DNA of 64,000 nucleotides, taken from assembly GCF_050434925.1 (NCBI RefSeq), contig NZ_JBNDJK010000001.1, forward strand, positions 5,270,001-5,334,000, read 5' to 3'. The translations under genes and the position numbers were made by a program. Position 1 is the first letter of the stretch. Each line of letters opens with the position of its first letter. The notes beneath the pieces are model-generated. The model was not told the origin of the DNA. It saw only the letters and a list, made by a program, of their open reading frames with translations, and did not search any database. Below, in pieces: positions 45,776 through 54,292 of the stretch. Origin of the DNA: Inquilinus ginsengisoli_B (lineage in GTDB: Bacteria; Pseudomonadota; Alphaproteobacteria; DSM-16000; Inquilinaceae).

Positions 45776-46774
45776 ATGCCGTGCCTTGCCACCCGATTCA
45801 CCCGCCGCGCCGCCGGTCTTGTGTTCGCCCTGCTGCTGGCGATGCCCTTGTCCGCCAAGGCCGCGGATCCGGTCCGGATCGCCTTCGGCGACATCCCGTC
45901 GGTCGAGAGCCTGAACTTCCTGATCGCGATCGAGCGCACCCGCGCCCGCGGCGTCCCGGTCGAGCTGACCTTCTTCAAATCCGAGGACATCGCCGCCCAG
46001 GCCGTGGTCAGCGGCCAGGCCGATATCGGCGTCGGCACGCCCTATGCGCTGCTGCAGAAGGTCGGGGCGCCGATCCGCCTGTTCTTCCAGATGAGCACGC
46101 TGCGCTTCTACCCGGTGGTGAACACCGAGTTCTATAAGGACTGGAAGGACCTGGACGGCCAGGAGGTGGCGGTACATTCCCGCGGCTCCGGCACCGAGGC
46201 GATCATGATGCTGATGGCCCAGCGCAGCGGCATCAAATACGGCAAGGTCAGCTATGTGCCGGGCTCGGAGGTCCGCACCGGGGCCCTGCTGCAGGGCGCG
46301 GTCAAGGCCACGATCGTCGATTCCGCCGGCTGGCGCCTGCTGCAGGAGAAGGGCGGCGGCAAGTTCAAGCTGCTGGAGGTCGGCGAGGTCAACGCCAGCG
46401 ACGAGGCGCTGTTCGCCAACACCGAATTCCTGGAGAACAATGCCGAGGCCGCCGGCATCCTGGCCGAGGAGCTGCTGAACACCTGGCGCGAGATCGCCGC
46501 CAACCCGGCCGTCGTCGGGGACCTGCGCAAAAACTACAAGCTGCTGGCCGACCTGCCGGCCGAGCTCGAGCCCGAGATCGTGCCGTTCTACCAGGACTCC
46601 GTCGCCGCCGGCATGTATCCGCTGAACGGCGGCGACGAGGCTGCGGTGAAGGACGATTTCGCCTTCTACGCCGTCGCCGGCCAGCTGCAGGGCGACCCGG
46701 CCGCGCTCAAGGTCGAGGATTTCTGGACCTTCACGCCGCTGAACAAGGCGCTGGACAAGGTCGGCCGGAAGTGA
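45776..46774 (+). CDS. ABC importer substrate-binding protein (SsuA/NMT1-like)
   Basis: Periplasmic binding protein of 332 residues with a signal peptide (TRRAAGLVFALLLAMPLSAKA, cut before ADPVRIAF). The pattern VRIAFGDIPS, LTFFKSEDIAAQAVVSGQADIGVG and AVHSRGSGTEAIMML is that of the nitrate/sulfonate/taurine and thiamine-precursor binding family. The ligand is unknown. GGGGAGGAGA precedes ATG 45776. First gene of a five-gene operon with overlapping or nearly touching ends, ending in an FAA hydrolase. Confidence 0.9.
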   Translation: MPCLATRFTRRAAGLVFALLLAMPLSAKAADPVRIAFGDIPSVESLNFLIAIERTRARGVPVELTFFKSEDIAAQAVVSGQADIGVGTPYALLQKVGAPIRLFFQMSTLRFYPVVNTEFYKDWKDLDGQEVAVHSRGSGTEAIMMLMAQRSGIKYGKVSYVPGSEVRTGALLQGAVKATIVDSAGWRLLQEKGGGKFKLLEVGEVNASDEALFANTEFLENNAEAAGILAEELLNTWREIAANPAVVGDLRKNYKLLADLPAELEPEIVPFYQDSVAAGMYPLNGGDEAAVKDDFAFYAVAGQLQGDPAALKVEDFWTFTPLNKALDKVGRK

Positions 46775-47574
46775 CGGTCGTCGCCGAAACCGGGCAGAGA
46801 GCGAGTGTCCTCTCCGCCCTGGCCGCCGACCCGCTGTTCTGGCGCCTCGCCTCGATCGTCGTGCTGTGCGGCGGGTGGGAGATCGCGGGCCGGATCCCGG
46901 TCAACTACGCGCTGCCCTCGTTCGGCGCCACCGCCGCGGCCTTCTGGCGGCTGGTCGCGGATGGCAGCCTGGCGACGGCCTATCTCGACACGCTGCAGCC
47001 GCTGCTGCTCGGCCTCGTCATCTCCGCCGTCGTCGGGATCGGCTGCGGCGTCGCCATGGGGCTGAACCGCAGCCTGGAATGGGCCGGGGCGCCGATCTTC
47101 ATCGTCATGCAGGCGGCGCCGATGGCGGCGCTGATCCCGCTGACCACCTTCGTCTACGGCATCGGCCTGACCGCCAAGGTCGTCGCCGTGGTCATGCTGG
47201 CCCTGCCGGTGATCGTGCTGAACAGCTACCAGGCGGTGCGCCATGTCGGGCCGTCGTTGGTCGATATGGCGCGGTCCTTCATGGCCACCCGGCGCCAGAT
47301 CGTGCGCAAGATCGTGATTCCGGACGCCAGCCCGATGATCTTCGCCGGCCTCAGGCTCGGCATCTCGGCCGGCTTCATCGGCGTGGTCCTGGCCGAGCTG
47401 CTGATCACCCCGACCGGGATCGGCGACCTGATCACCTATCACCGCTCGGTCGCCGACTATCCGGAGATGTACGCCACCATCGCCTCCATCATTCTCTTCG
47501 CCGCGGTGACCGTGGGGACGCTGCAGCGGCTCGAGATCGCCCTGTTCCGGCCGGAAAAGCGAGGACAGCCATGA
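46771..47574 (+). CDS. ABC importer permease (SsuC-like), first
   Basis: Inner-membrane permease of 267 residues with about six helices and the EAA-type loop MARSFMATRRQIVRKIVIPDASPMIFAGLRLG for docking the ATPase. The GTG start overlaps the binding-protein stop and its own stop overlaps the ATPase ATG. A second permease gene follows the ATPase, so the channel may be a heterodimer. Confidence 0.92.
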   Translation: MTVVAETGQRASVLSALAADPLFWRLASIVVLCGGWEIAGRIPVNYALPSFGATAAAFWRLVADGSLATAYLDTLQPLLLGLVISAVVGIGCGVAMGLNRSLEWAGAPIFIVMQAAPMAALIPLTTFVYGIGLTAKVVAVVMLALPVIVLNSYQAVRHVGPSLVDMARSFMATRRQIVRKIVIPDASPMIFAGLRLGISAGFIGVVLAELLITPTGIGDLITYHRSVADYPEMYATIASIILFAAVTVGTLQRLEIALFRPEKRGQP

Positions 47575-48386
47575 GCAAGAGCAGCGCCGCCGTGCCGTTG
47601 CCCCGGAACGATGTAGAGGTCGAGCCGGCCGAGCATGCGGTCGAGGTGCGCGGCATCGTCAAGCGCTACGGCACCCAGGTCGTGGCGCTGGACAGCGTCT
47701 CCCTGGCCTTCCGCACCGGCGAGCTGACCAGCCTGCTGGGCCCGTCCGGCTGCGGCAAGACCACGCTCTTGAAGATCATCGCCGGGCTGATGCAGCCGAC
47801 CGCCGGCGAGGTGCTGGTCCGCGGCCGCCCTGTCTCGGGCCCGGGGCCGGACCGCGCCTTCGTGTTCCAGGACTTCGCCCTGATGCCCTGGGCCACGGTG
47901 CTGCGCAACGTCGGCTTCGGCCTGGAGCTGAAGGGCACACCTAAGGCCGAGCGCGAGGAGACGGCCCGCCGCCACATCGCCCGGGTCGGCCTCGCCGGCT
48001 TCGAGGACCGCTATCCGCACCAGCTGTCCGGCGGCATGCGCCAGCGCGTCGGCCTGGCCCGGGCGCTCGCGGTCGACGCCGAGGTGCTGCTGATGGACGA
48101 GCCGTTCAGCGCCGTCGACGAGCAGACCCGGCGCAAGTTCCAGGAGGACCTGCTGGCGCTATGCCGCGAGGAGCGCAAGACCTTCATCGTCGTCACCCAT
48201 TCGATCGAGGAGGCGGTCTATCTCTCCGACCGCATCGTCCTCTTGTCACCGCGGCCCGGCCGGGTGTCGGAGATCGTGGTGCCGGAGATCTCGCGCCAGG
48301 GCACGCCCGACGAGATCCGCCGCGACCCGGACTATATCGACACGGTCGAGGACATCTGGCGCGGCCTGCGGCGCTATGTGGAGTAG
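47571..48386 (+). CDS. ABC importer ATP-binding protein (SsuB/TauB-like)
   Basis: ATPase of 271 residues: Walker A GPSGCGKT at residues 57-64, Q-loop VFQDFALMPW, signature LSGGMRQRVGLARAL, Walker B VLLMDEPFSAVD and the switch His in VVTHSIEEAV. This is the nitrate/sulfonate importer class. ATG 47571 overlaps the permease stop; the frame is open well upstream but only as a shadow. Confidence 0.95.
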   Translation: MSKSSAAVPLPRNDVEVEPAEHAVEVRGIVKRYGTQVVALDSVSLAFRTGELTSLLGPSGCGKTTLLKIIAGLMQPTAGEVLVRGRPVSGPGPDRAFVFQDFALMPWATVLRNVGFGLELKGTPKAEREETARRHIARVGLAGFEDRYPHQLSGGMRQRVGLARALAVDAEVLLMDEPFSAVDEQTRRKFQEDLLALCREERKTFIVVTHSIEEAVYLSDRIVLLSPRPGRVSEIVVPEISRQGTPDEIRRDPDYIDTVEDIWRGLRRYVE

Positions 48387-48392
48387 GGGGTC

Positions 48393-49151
48393 ATGACCGT
48401 CTTCGGCCACCGCATCCCGATGATGGCGTCGCTGCTCCTCTGGGCCCTGGCCTGGGAGGTCGTCGGCCGGCTCGGCCTCGTCCTGCTGTTCCCGCCCTTC
48501 ACCGAGGTCGTCGCGGCGCTGTTCACCGTGGTGCCGACGCAAACCTTCCTCGACGCCGCCCTGATCACGGTCGTCAGCTTCGTCCTCGGCATGGCGCTCG
48601 CCATCCTCGTCGGCGTGCCGCTCGGTGCGCTGATGGGACGCTTCACGGCGGTCGACCAGTTTGCCGGCATGTGGGTCAACCTGTTCGTCAGCGCGCCGCT
48701 GTCGGCCCTGGTGCCGGTGATCATGCTGCTGTTCGGCATGGGCACCGCGACCGTCGTGGTGACGGTCTTCCTGTTCGCCGTCTGGATCATCGCGCTCGAC
48801 ACCCGCGCCGGCATCCGGCACGTGCCGCCCTCGCTGGTGGAGATGGCGCATTCCTTCGGCGCGACGCGCTGGCAGACCGCCAGCCGGATTCTGCTGCTGG
48901 CCGCACTGCCGGAGATCCTGGCCGGCATCCGGGTCGGGCTGATCCGCGGCGTCAAAGGCGTGGTGGTCGGGCAGCTGCTGGTCTCGATCATCGGCTTCGG
49001 GGCGCTGTTCGAGCTCTATTCCCGCAACTTCCTGATGGCCGAGTTCTGGGCCCTGACCCTGGTCCTCTTCGCCTTCGCGCTTCTCCTCTCGGGGCTGGTT
49101 TCCCGGCTCGAGCACCGCATCGCCTATTACGCAGGAGTACGACAGTCATGA
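48393..49151 (+). CDS. ABC importer permease (SsuC-like), second
   Basis: Permease of 252 residues with six hydrophobic segments and the coupling loop EMAHSFGATRWQTASRILLLAALPEILAGIRVG. It resembles the first permease only moderately, so the pair is not a recent duplication. The gene begins 6 bp after the ATPase stop and its TGA overlaps the ATG of the FAA hydrolase. Confidence 0.93.
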   Translation: MTVFGHRIPMMASLLLWALAWEVVGRLGLVLLFPPFTEVVAALFTVVPTQTFLDAALITVVSFVLGMALAILVGVPLGALMGRFTAVDQFAGMWVNLFVSAPLSALVPVIMLLFGMGTATVVVTVFLFAVWIIALDTRAGIRHVPPSLVEMAHSFGATRWQTASRILLLAALPEILAGIRVGLIRGVKGVVVGQLLVSIIGFGALFELYSRNFLMAEFWALTLVLFAFALLLSGLVSRLEHRIAYYAGVRQS

Positions 49152-49855
49152 ATATGGCCACGCCCGGGACACCGGAGTTCGTCATCGCCCCGCCGCCCGT
49201 CCGGGCGCTGCCCGTGCTCGGCACCGGCCGGCTGTTCCCGGTGCACCGCGTCTACTGCGTCGGCCGCAACTACGCGGCGCATGCGGTGGAGATGGGGCAC
49301 GACCCGGACCGCGAGCCGCCGTTCTTCTTCCAGAAGAACCCGTCCAACCTGCGCACCGACGGCCGCTTCCCCTATCCGTCGGCAACCTCCGACGTGCACC
49401 ACGAGGTCGAGCTGGTGGTGGCGCTGAAATCCGGCGGCCGCGACATCCCGCTCGAGAGCGCGCTCGACCATGTCTACGGCTATGCCGTCGGGCTCGACAT
49501 GACCCGGCGCGACCTGCAGGGCGAGGCCAAGAAGCTCGGACGGCCCTGGGAGGTCGGCAAGGCGTTCGAGCATTCGGCGCCCTGCGGCCCGATCCGGATG
49601 GTCGCGGAGATCGGTCATCCCGCCGCCGGCACCGTCTGGCTCGACGTCAACGGCCAGCGGCGGCAGGAGGGCGACCTGAAACAGATGATCTGGAAGGTGC
49701 CGGAGATGATCTCCTACCTCTCCGGCCTGTTCGAGCTGCAGCCGGGCGACCTGATCTTCTCCGGCACACCCGCCGGGGTCGGGGCGGTGGTCCGCGGCGA
49801 TGAGATGGTCGGCCACGTCGACGGCGTCGGCGAGATCCGGGTGGCGGTGGTCTGA
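49148..49855 (+). CDS. Fumarylacetoacetate hydrolase family protein
   Basis: FAH-fold enzyme of 235 residues. Metal ligands are the two Glu in HHEVELVVALK (about 80) and the Asp in VGLDMTRRDLQ (about 117), with VYCVGRNYAAHAVEMG at the N-terminus and IFSGTPAGVGAVVRGD near the C-terminus. Family reactions include hydrolysis of acylpyruvates and decarboxylation or hydration of ring-cleavage products. Being last in the importer operon, it suggests that the imported compound yields an acylpyruvate or 2-oxo acid. ATG 49148 overlaps the permease stop. Confidence 0.92.
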   Translation: MNMATPGTPEFVIAPPPVRALPVLGTGRLFPVHRVYCVGRNYAAHAVEMGHDPDREPPFFFQKNPSNLRTDGRFPYPSATSDVHHEVELVVALKSGGRDIPLESALDHVYGYAVGLDMTRRDLQGEAKKLGRPWEVGKAFEHSAPCGPIRMVAEIGHPAAGTVWLDVNGQRRQEGDLKQMIWKVPEMISYLSGLFELQPGDLIFSGTPAGVGAVVRGDEMVGHVDGVGEIRVAVV

Positions 49856-49863
49856 CCGGGGCG

Positions 49864-49891
49864 GTCGGGTCCGCGGGGGGGCGGACCCGAC
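49864..49891. terminator. Hairpin between convergent FAA hydrolase and patD-like genes
   Basis: Perfect 11-bp stem GTCGGGTCCGC/GCGGACCCGAC with a loop of six G. It fills the 41-bp gap between two converging operons and is a probable bidirectional terminator. Confidence 0.62.
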
Positions 49892-49896
49892 TGGCT

Positions 49897-51324
49897 CTAC
49901 CCGAAATTCAGCATCACATGGCGGACGACGGTGTAATCCTCCAGCCCGTACATCGACATGTCCTTGCCGTAGCCGGACATCTTCAGCCCGCCATGCGGCA
50001 TCTCGCTGGTCAGGGTGAAATGCGCGTTCACCCAGACGCAGCCATATTGCAGCCTGGCCGCTGTCTTCAGCGCCGTCTTCACGTTTGACGTCCAGACCGA
50101 GGAGGCCAGGCCGTAGTCGCTGTCATTGGCCCAGGCGATGGCGGCGTCCGGGTCGTCGAAGCGGGTGACCGAGACCACCGGCCCGAACACCTCCTTGCGC
50201 ACGATCTCGTCGCTCTGCAGCGCGCCGGCCACCAGGGTCGGCTTGAAGAAGTAGCCGTCGCCCTCGGCCTTGCTGCCGCCGGTGACGATCTCGGTGTGCT
50301 TCTGCGCCGCCGCGCGCTCGACGAAGCTGGCCACCCGGTCGCGCTGGCGCTCGCTGATCAGCGGCCCCAGCTCGGTCGCGGCGTCGTCGGGCGAGCCGTA
50401 TTTCAGGCTGGCGACGGCGCCGGCCAGGTCGGCCACCAGCCGGTCATAGATCTTCGGCCCGGCATAGATGCGGCAGGCGGCGGTGCAGTCCTGCCCGGCA
50501 TTGTAGAAGCCGCCGGCGCGCACCCCCGCCACCACGGCGTCGAGATCGGCGTCGTCGAACACCAGCACCGGCGCCTTGCCGCCGAGCTCGAGATGGGTGC
50601 GCTTCAGGTTCTTCACCGCCGCCTGCAGCACCTTCTGGCCGGTGGCGATGTCGCCGGTCAGCGACACCATCCGCACCTGCGGATGGGCGGTCAGGGCCGA
50701 GCCAATGGTCTCGCCGCGCCCGGTGACGATGTTGATCACCCCCTTGGGGAAGATCTCGGCCAGGGTGCGGCCCAGCTTCAGCGCGGTCAGCGGCGTCTGC
50801 TCCGACGGCTTCATCACCACCGTGTTGCCGGCGGCCAGGGCCGGGGCGATCTTCCAGGCCAGCATCATCAGCGGGTAGTTCCAGGGCGCGATCGACCCGA
50901 CCACGCCGATCGGGTCGCGCCGGATCATGCTGGTGTGGTTGGCGACGTATTCGCCCGCGGCCGAGCCGGTCAGGCAGCGTGTGGCGCCGGCAAAGAACCG
51001 GAAGGTGTCGATGATCGCCGGCAGCTCGTCTTCCAGCACCCGGGCATAGGGCTTGCCGCAGTTCAGCGATTCCAGCCGGGCGAAGGCCTCGGCCTCGCGC
51101 TCGATCGCGTCGGCCAGCCTCAGCAGATGCCTGGCCCGCTGCGCCGGCGTGGTGACCGACCAGCCCTCGAAGGCGCGAGCGGCGGCGGCCACCGCGGCGT
51201 TGAGCTGGGCCTGGGACGCCTCCGGCACCTCGACGATCAGCTTGCCCGTCGCCGGGTTCAGCACCTGCTCGGCCTGGCCTTCGCCCTTGGCAAAGGCGCC
51301 GTCGATCAGAAGCTCGATGTCCAT
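49897..51324 (-). CDS. patD: Gamma-aminobutyraldehyde dehydrogenase-like ALDH
   Basis: Aldehyde dehydrogenase of 475 residues, close to the length of E. coli PatD. It has SIAPWNYPLMM, KPSEQTPLTALKL, SLTGDIATGQKV, the base Glu in HLELGGKAP and the catalytic Cys in YNAGQDCTAACR (about residue 280); the Asp before the Cys is usual in aminoaldehyde enzymes. The gene ends the operon after transporter genes in the order ydcS-ydcT-ydcU-ydcV-patD, the same order as in E. coli. That strongly supports oxidation of 4-aminobutanal from putrescine. ATG 51324 follows GGGAGATC. Confidence 0.85.
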   Translation of the reverse strand: MDIELLIDGAFAKGEGQAEQVLNPATGKLIVEVPEASQAQLNAAVAAAARAFEGWSVTTPAQRARHLLRLADAIEREAEAFARLESLNCGKPYARVLEDELPAIIDTFRFFAGATRCLTGSAAGEYVANHTSMIRRDPIGVVGSIAPWNYPLMMLAWKIAPALAAGNTVVMKPSEQTPLTALKLGRTLAEIFPKGVINIVTGRGETIGSALTAHPQVRMVSLTGDIATGQKVLQAAVKNLKRTHLELGGKAPVLVFDDADLDAVVAGVRAGGFYNAGQDCTAACRIYAGPKIYDRLVADLAGAVASLKYGSPDDAATELGPLISERQRDRVASFVERAAAQKHTEIVTGGSKAEGDGYFFKPTLVAGALQSDEIVRKEVFGPVVSVTRFDDPDAAIAWANDSDYGLASSVWTSNVKTALKTAARLQYGCVWVNAHFTLTSEMPHGGLKMSGYGKDMSMYGLEDYTVVRHVMLNFG

Positions 51325-51338
51325 GGAAGATCTCCCTC

Positions 51339-52169
51339 TTACTTGCCGGAGCCGGAGAAGTCGTGGGTGTCGCGGGTCAGGTAATAGGCGCCGAGGATCG
51401 GCAGGAACGTCACGACGATGACGATGATGGCGACCACATTCGTCACCGGCCTTTGCCGCGGCTTGATCAGCTCGCTCAGCATCCAGATCGGCAGGGTCTG
51501 CTGCTGGCCGGCGGTGAAGGTGGTGACGATGACCTCGTCGAAGCTGAGCGCGAAGGCCAGCATGCCGCCGGCCAGCAGCGCCGTGGCGATGTTCGGCAGC
51601 ACCACGTGGCGGAAGGTCTGGAATCCGTCGGCGCCGAGATCCATCGACGCCTCGATCAGCGAGCCGGAGGTACGCCGGAACCGGGCCAGCACGTTGTTGT
51701 AGACGACGACGATGCAGAAGGTGGCGTGGCCGATGACGATGGTCCAGAAGCTGAACGGGATCTCCATCAGCGAATAGGCCGAACGCAGGGCGATGCCGGT
51801 GATGATGCCGGGCAGCGCGATCGGCAGGATGATCAGCAGCGACAGCGACTCGCGCCCGAAGAACTTGCTGCGCCAGACCGCGGCGGCGGCGCAGGTGCCC
51901 AGCACGATCGCCAGCAGCGTCGCCATCGCCGCCACCTTCACCGACAGCCACAGCGCGGCCCAGATGTCCGGCCGGTCCAGCCAGGCGACGGCGAACCATT
52001 GCAAGGTCAGGCCGGGCGGCGGGAACTGGAAGGTCTTCTCGTCGCTGGAGAAGGCGTAGAGCAGGATGAACAGCAGCGGCACATGCAGGAACAGGATGCC
52101 GGCGAGCGCCATCAGCCGCAGGCCGAGCGGCGCGCTGGTCCCTGCGGTGGCTTTGCCGTCAGAGCGCAT
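51339..52169 (-). CDS. Polyamine-type ABC permease (PotC/YdcV-like)
   Basis: Permease of 276 residues with six helices and the EAA loop IEASMDLGADGFQTFRHVVLPNIATALLAG. PotC-family features include ILLYAFSSDEKTFQFPPPGLTLQWF after the first helix and MLAFALSFDEVIVTTF. It overlaps the other permease gene by 11 bp and precedes patD by 14 bp. Confidence 0.93.
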   Translation of the reverse strand: MRSDGKATAGTSAPLGLRLMALAGILFLHVPLLFILLYAFSSDEKTFQFPPPGLTLQWFAVAWLDRPDIWAALWLSVKVAAMATLLAIVLGTCAAAAVWRSKFFGRESLSLLIILPIALPGIITGIALRSAYSLMEIPFSFWTIVIGHATFCIVVVYNNVLARFRRTSGSLIEASMDLGADGFQTFRHVVLPNIATALLAGGMLAFALSFDEVIVTTFTAGQQQTLPIWMLSELIKPRQRPVTNVVAIIVIVVTFLPILGAYYLTRDTHDFSGSGK

Positions 52170-53106
52170 CGAAGGCCCCCAGGCGTTTCGCCGCCGTCAG
52201 ATACACCGCCATGATCACGATCGGCACCACGGTGAAGGCGGCGGCCAGCGGCACGTTGCCGGCGGTGCCCTGCAGCTGCAGCACCACCTGGCCGATGAAG
52301 GGGCGGGAGGAGCCAATGATCCCCGGGATGATGTAGTCGCCCAGGGTCAGCGAGAAGGTGAAGATCGACCCGGCGGCCACGCCCGGGAAGGCCAGCGGCA
52401 GGATCACCGTCCGGAAGGTCTGCGACGGCTTGGCGCCGAGATCGGCCGAGGCCTCGGTCAGCGATCGCGGCACCCGCTCCAGCGCCGCCTGCACCGGCAG
52501 GATCATGTAGGGCAGCCAGATGTAGACGAAGACCGTGGCGGTGCCGAGATAGGCGCTGGACAGCGACGCGCCGCCGACCACCGGCAGGGCCAGGATGCCG
52601 TCCAGCAGCCAGGTCAGGTGCAACTGCCCGGCCAGCCAGGTGACCACGCCCTCGCGCGCCAGCATCAGCTTCCAGGCATAGACCTTGACCAGGTAGCTCG
52701 ACCACAGCGGCAGCATGATCGCGATATAGAAGGCCGCCTTGGTCCGGCCGCGGGCGTAGCGCGCCGCGTAATAGGCGATCGGGAAGCCGATCAGCGCGCA
52801 CAGGATCGTCACCGCCGCGGCCATTCCCGCTGTGCGCAGCACCACGTCCATGTTGGCGGCGGTCAGCAGGTCGGCATAGGTCGACAGGGTGAATTCCGGG
52901 ACGATCATCCCGGTGAAGCCGTCGACCGAATAGAAGCTCTGCAGCAGCAGGGCGAACAGCGAGCCGAGATAGACCACGCCGAGCCACAGCAGCGGCGGCA
53001 TCAGCAGCAGGATCAGCAGCAGCCAGCCGTTGCGATACAGCAGCCGCGCCGCGCGCCGGCCAATTCCGTCCGCCGCGGGGGCGGGCAGGGTAGCGGCCAT
53101 GGTCAT
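52159..53106 (-). CDS. Polyamine-type ABC permease (PotB/YdcU-like)
   Basis: Permease of 315 residues with a long N-terminus, six helices and the coupling loop TEASADLGAKPSQTFRTVILPLAFPGV. YLGSLFALLLQSFYSVDGFTG is the PotB-like first periplasmic segment. Its ATG (53106) overlaps the stop of the ATPase gene. An ATG two codons later is also possible. The upstream open frame is only the ATPase shadow. Confidence 0.92.
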   Translation of the reverse strand: MTMAATLPAPAADGIGRRAARLLYRNGWLLLILLLMPPLLWLGVVYLGSLFALLLQSFYSVDGFTGMIVPEFTLSTYADLLTAANMDVVLRTAGMAAAVTILCALIGFPIAYYAARYARGRTKAAFYIAIMLPLWSSYLVKVYAWKLMLAREGVVTWLAGQLHLTWLLDGILALPVVGGASLSSAYLGTATVFVYIWLPYMILPVQAALERVPRSLTEASADLGAKPSQTFRTVILPLAFPGVAAGSIFTFSLTLGDYIIPGIIGSSRPFIGQVVLQLQGTAGNVPLAAAFTVVPIVIMAVYLTAAKRLGAFDAL

Positions 53107-54134
53107 GCCGCGACACCCTCCAGCGGATGGGCGTGGTCGCGCCGCCAGGCCAGACGCACCGCTTGGCCCGGCGCCTTGGGGGCGGTGTCGAGATTGGATT
53201 CGACCACGTCGACGGCGCCGCCGGGGGCCAGCGCCACGCGGTAGCGGGTGGTGGCGCCGAGGAAGCTGACGCCGTCGACCGTGCCGGCCACCTCGACCGC
53301 ATCGGCCGGTGCCGGCTGGCCGTCGTTCAGGATCCGGATGCGCTCCGGCCGCAGGGCGAAGGGCCGCGCCTGGCCCATCAGCTTCCCGGCGGTGGCGGCG
53401 TCGACCATGTTCGAGGCGCCGACGAAGCCGGCGACGAAGGCGGTGGCCGGCCGGTCGTAGATCGCGGCAGGCGTGTCGATCTGCTCGACCCGGCCGCGGT
53501 TGAACACTGCCACCCGGTCGCTCATCGCCAGCGCCTCGCCCTGGTCGTGGGTGACATAGACGAAGGTGATGCCGACCTGGCGCTGCAGTGCCTTCAGCTC
53601 CTCCTGCATCGCCTCGCGCAGCTTGAGGTCGAGGGCGCCGAGCGGCTCGTCCAGCAGCAGCACCGAGGGTCGGTTGACCAGGGCACGGGCCAGGGCGACG
53701 CGCTGGCGCTGGCCGCCCGACAGCTGGGCCGGCCGCCGCCCGGCGAGGTCGCCGAGCTTGACCATGGCCAGCATCTCCTCGGCCCGGCGCCGCCGCTCCG
53801 GCTTCGGCACGCGCCGGATCATCAGGCCGTAGGCCACGTTCTCCCACACGCTCATATGCGGGAACAGGGCGTAGTCCTGGAACACGGTGTTGACGTCGCG
53901 GTCATAGGGCGGGGTGGTCGAGACGTCGCTGCCGTGCAGCAGCAGGTGTCCCGCGGTCGGCAGCTCGAACCCCGCGATCAGGCGCAGGCAGGTGGTCTTG
54001 CCCGAGCCGGAGGGGCCGAGCATCGAGAAGAACTCGCCGTCGCGGATCTCGAAGCTGACATCGTCGACCGCCCGCACCGACCCGAAATGGCGGCTGACAT
54101 GGTCGAAGCGGACGGCAGTGCTGCGGTCGGTCAT
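53103..54134 (-). CDS. Polyamine-type ABC ATP-binding protein (PotA/YdcT-like)
   Basis: ATPase of 343 residues: Walker A GPSGSGKT (40-47), Q-loop VFQDYALFPHMSV, signature LSGGQRQRVALARAL, Walker B VLLLDEPLGALD, switch VTHDQGEALAMSD, and a C-terminal TOBE domain from about residue 270 (RPFALRPERIRI). The length with TOBE is that of the PotA/spermidine-putrescine class. Second gene of the operon, separated from the binding-protein gene by 158 bp that contain a dispersed repeat. Confidence 0.94.
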   Translation of the reverse strand: MTDRSTAVRFDHVSRHFGSVRAVDDVSFEIRDGEFFSMLGPSGSGKTTCLRLIAGFELPTAGHLLLHGSDVSTTPPYDRDVNTVFQDYALFPHMSVWENVAYGLMIRRVPKPERRRRAEEMLAMVKLGDLAGRRPAQLSGGQRQRVALARALVNRPSVLLLDEPLGALDLKLREAMQEELKALQRQVGITFVYVTHDQGEALAMSDRVAVFNRGRVEQIDTPAAIYDRPATAFVAGFVGASNMVDAATAGKLMGQARPFALRPERIRILNDGQPAPADAVEVAGTVDGVSFLGATTRYRVALAPGGAVDVVESNLDTAPKAPGQAVRLAWRRDHAHPLEGVAA

Positions 54135-54178
54135 GAGGATGGCCCGGTGATGGACAAAGGGCGCGGCCCTATGCCTTT

Positions 54179-54270
54179 CCTGTCATGCCCGGGCTTGACC
54201 CGGGCATCCAGGGCGGCAAGAGCGGTCTTCGTGGCCCCTGGATCGCCGGGTCAAGCCCGGCGATGACAGG
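54179..54270. repeat. Dispersed palindromic repeat, family A, copy 3
   Basis: A 92-bp element with ends CCTGTCATGCCCGGG and CCCGGCGATGACAGG and stems TGCCCGGG/CCCGGGCA and CGCCGGG/CCCGGCG. It lies within the ydc-type operon between the binding-protein and ATPase genes, where it would form stable RNA hairpins that could lower downstream expression. Confidence 0.76.
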
Positions 54271-54292
54271 ATGGAGGAACGTCCGGGGGAGA

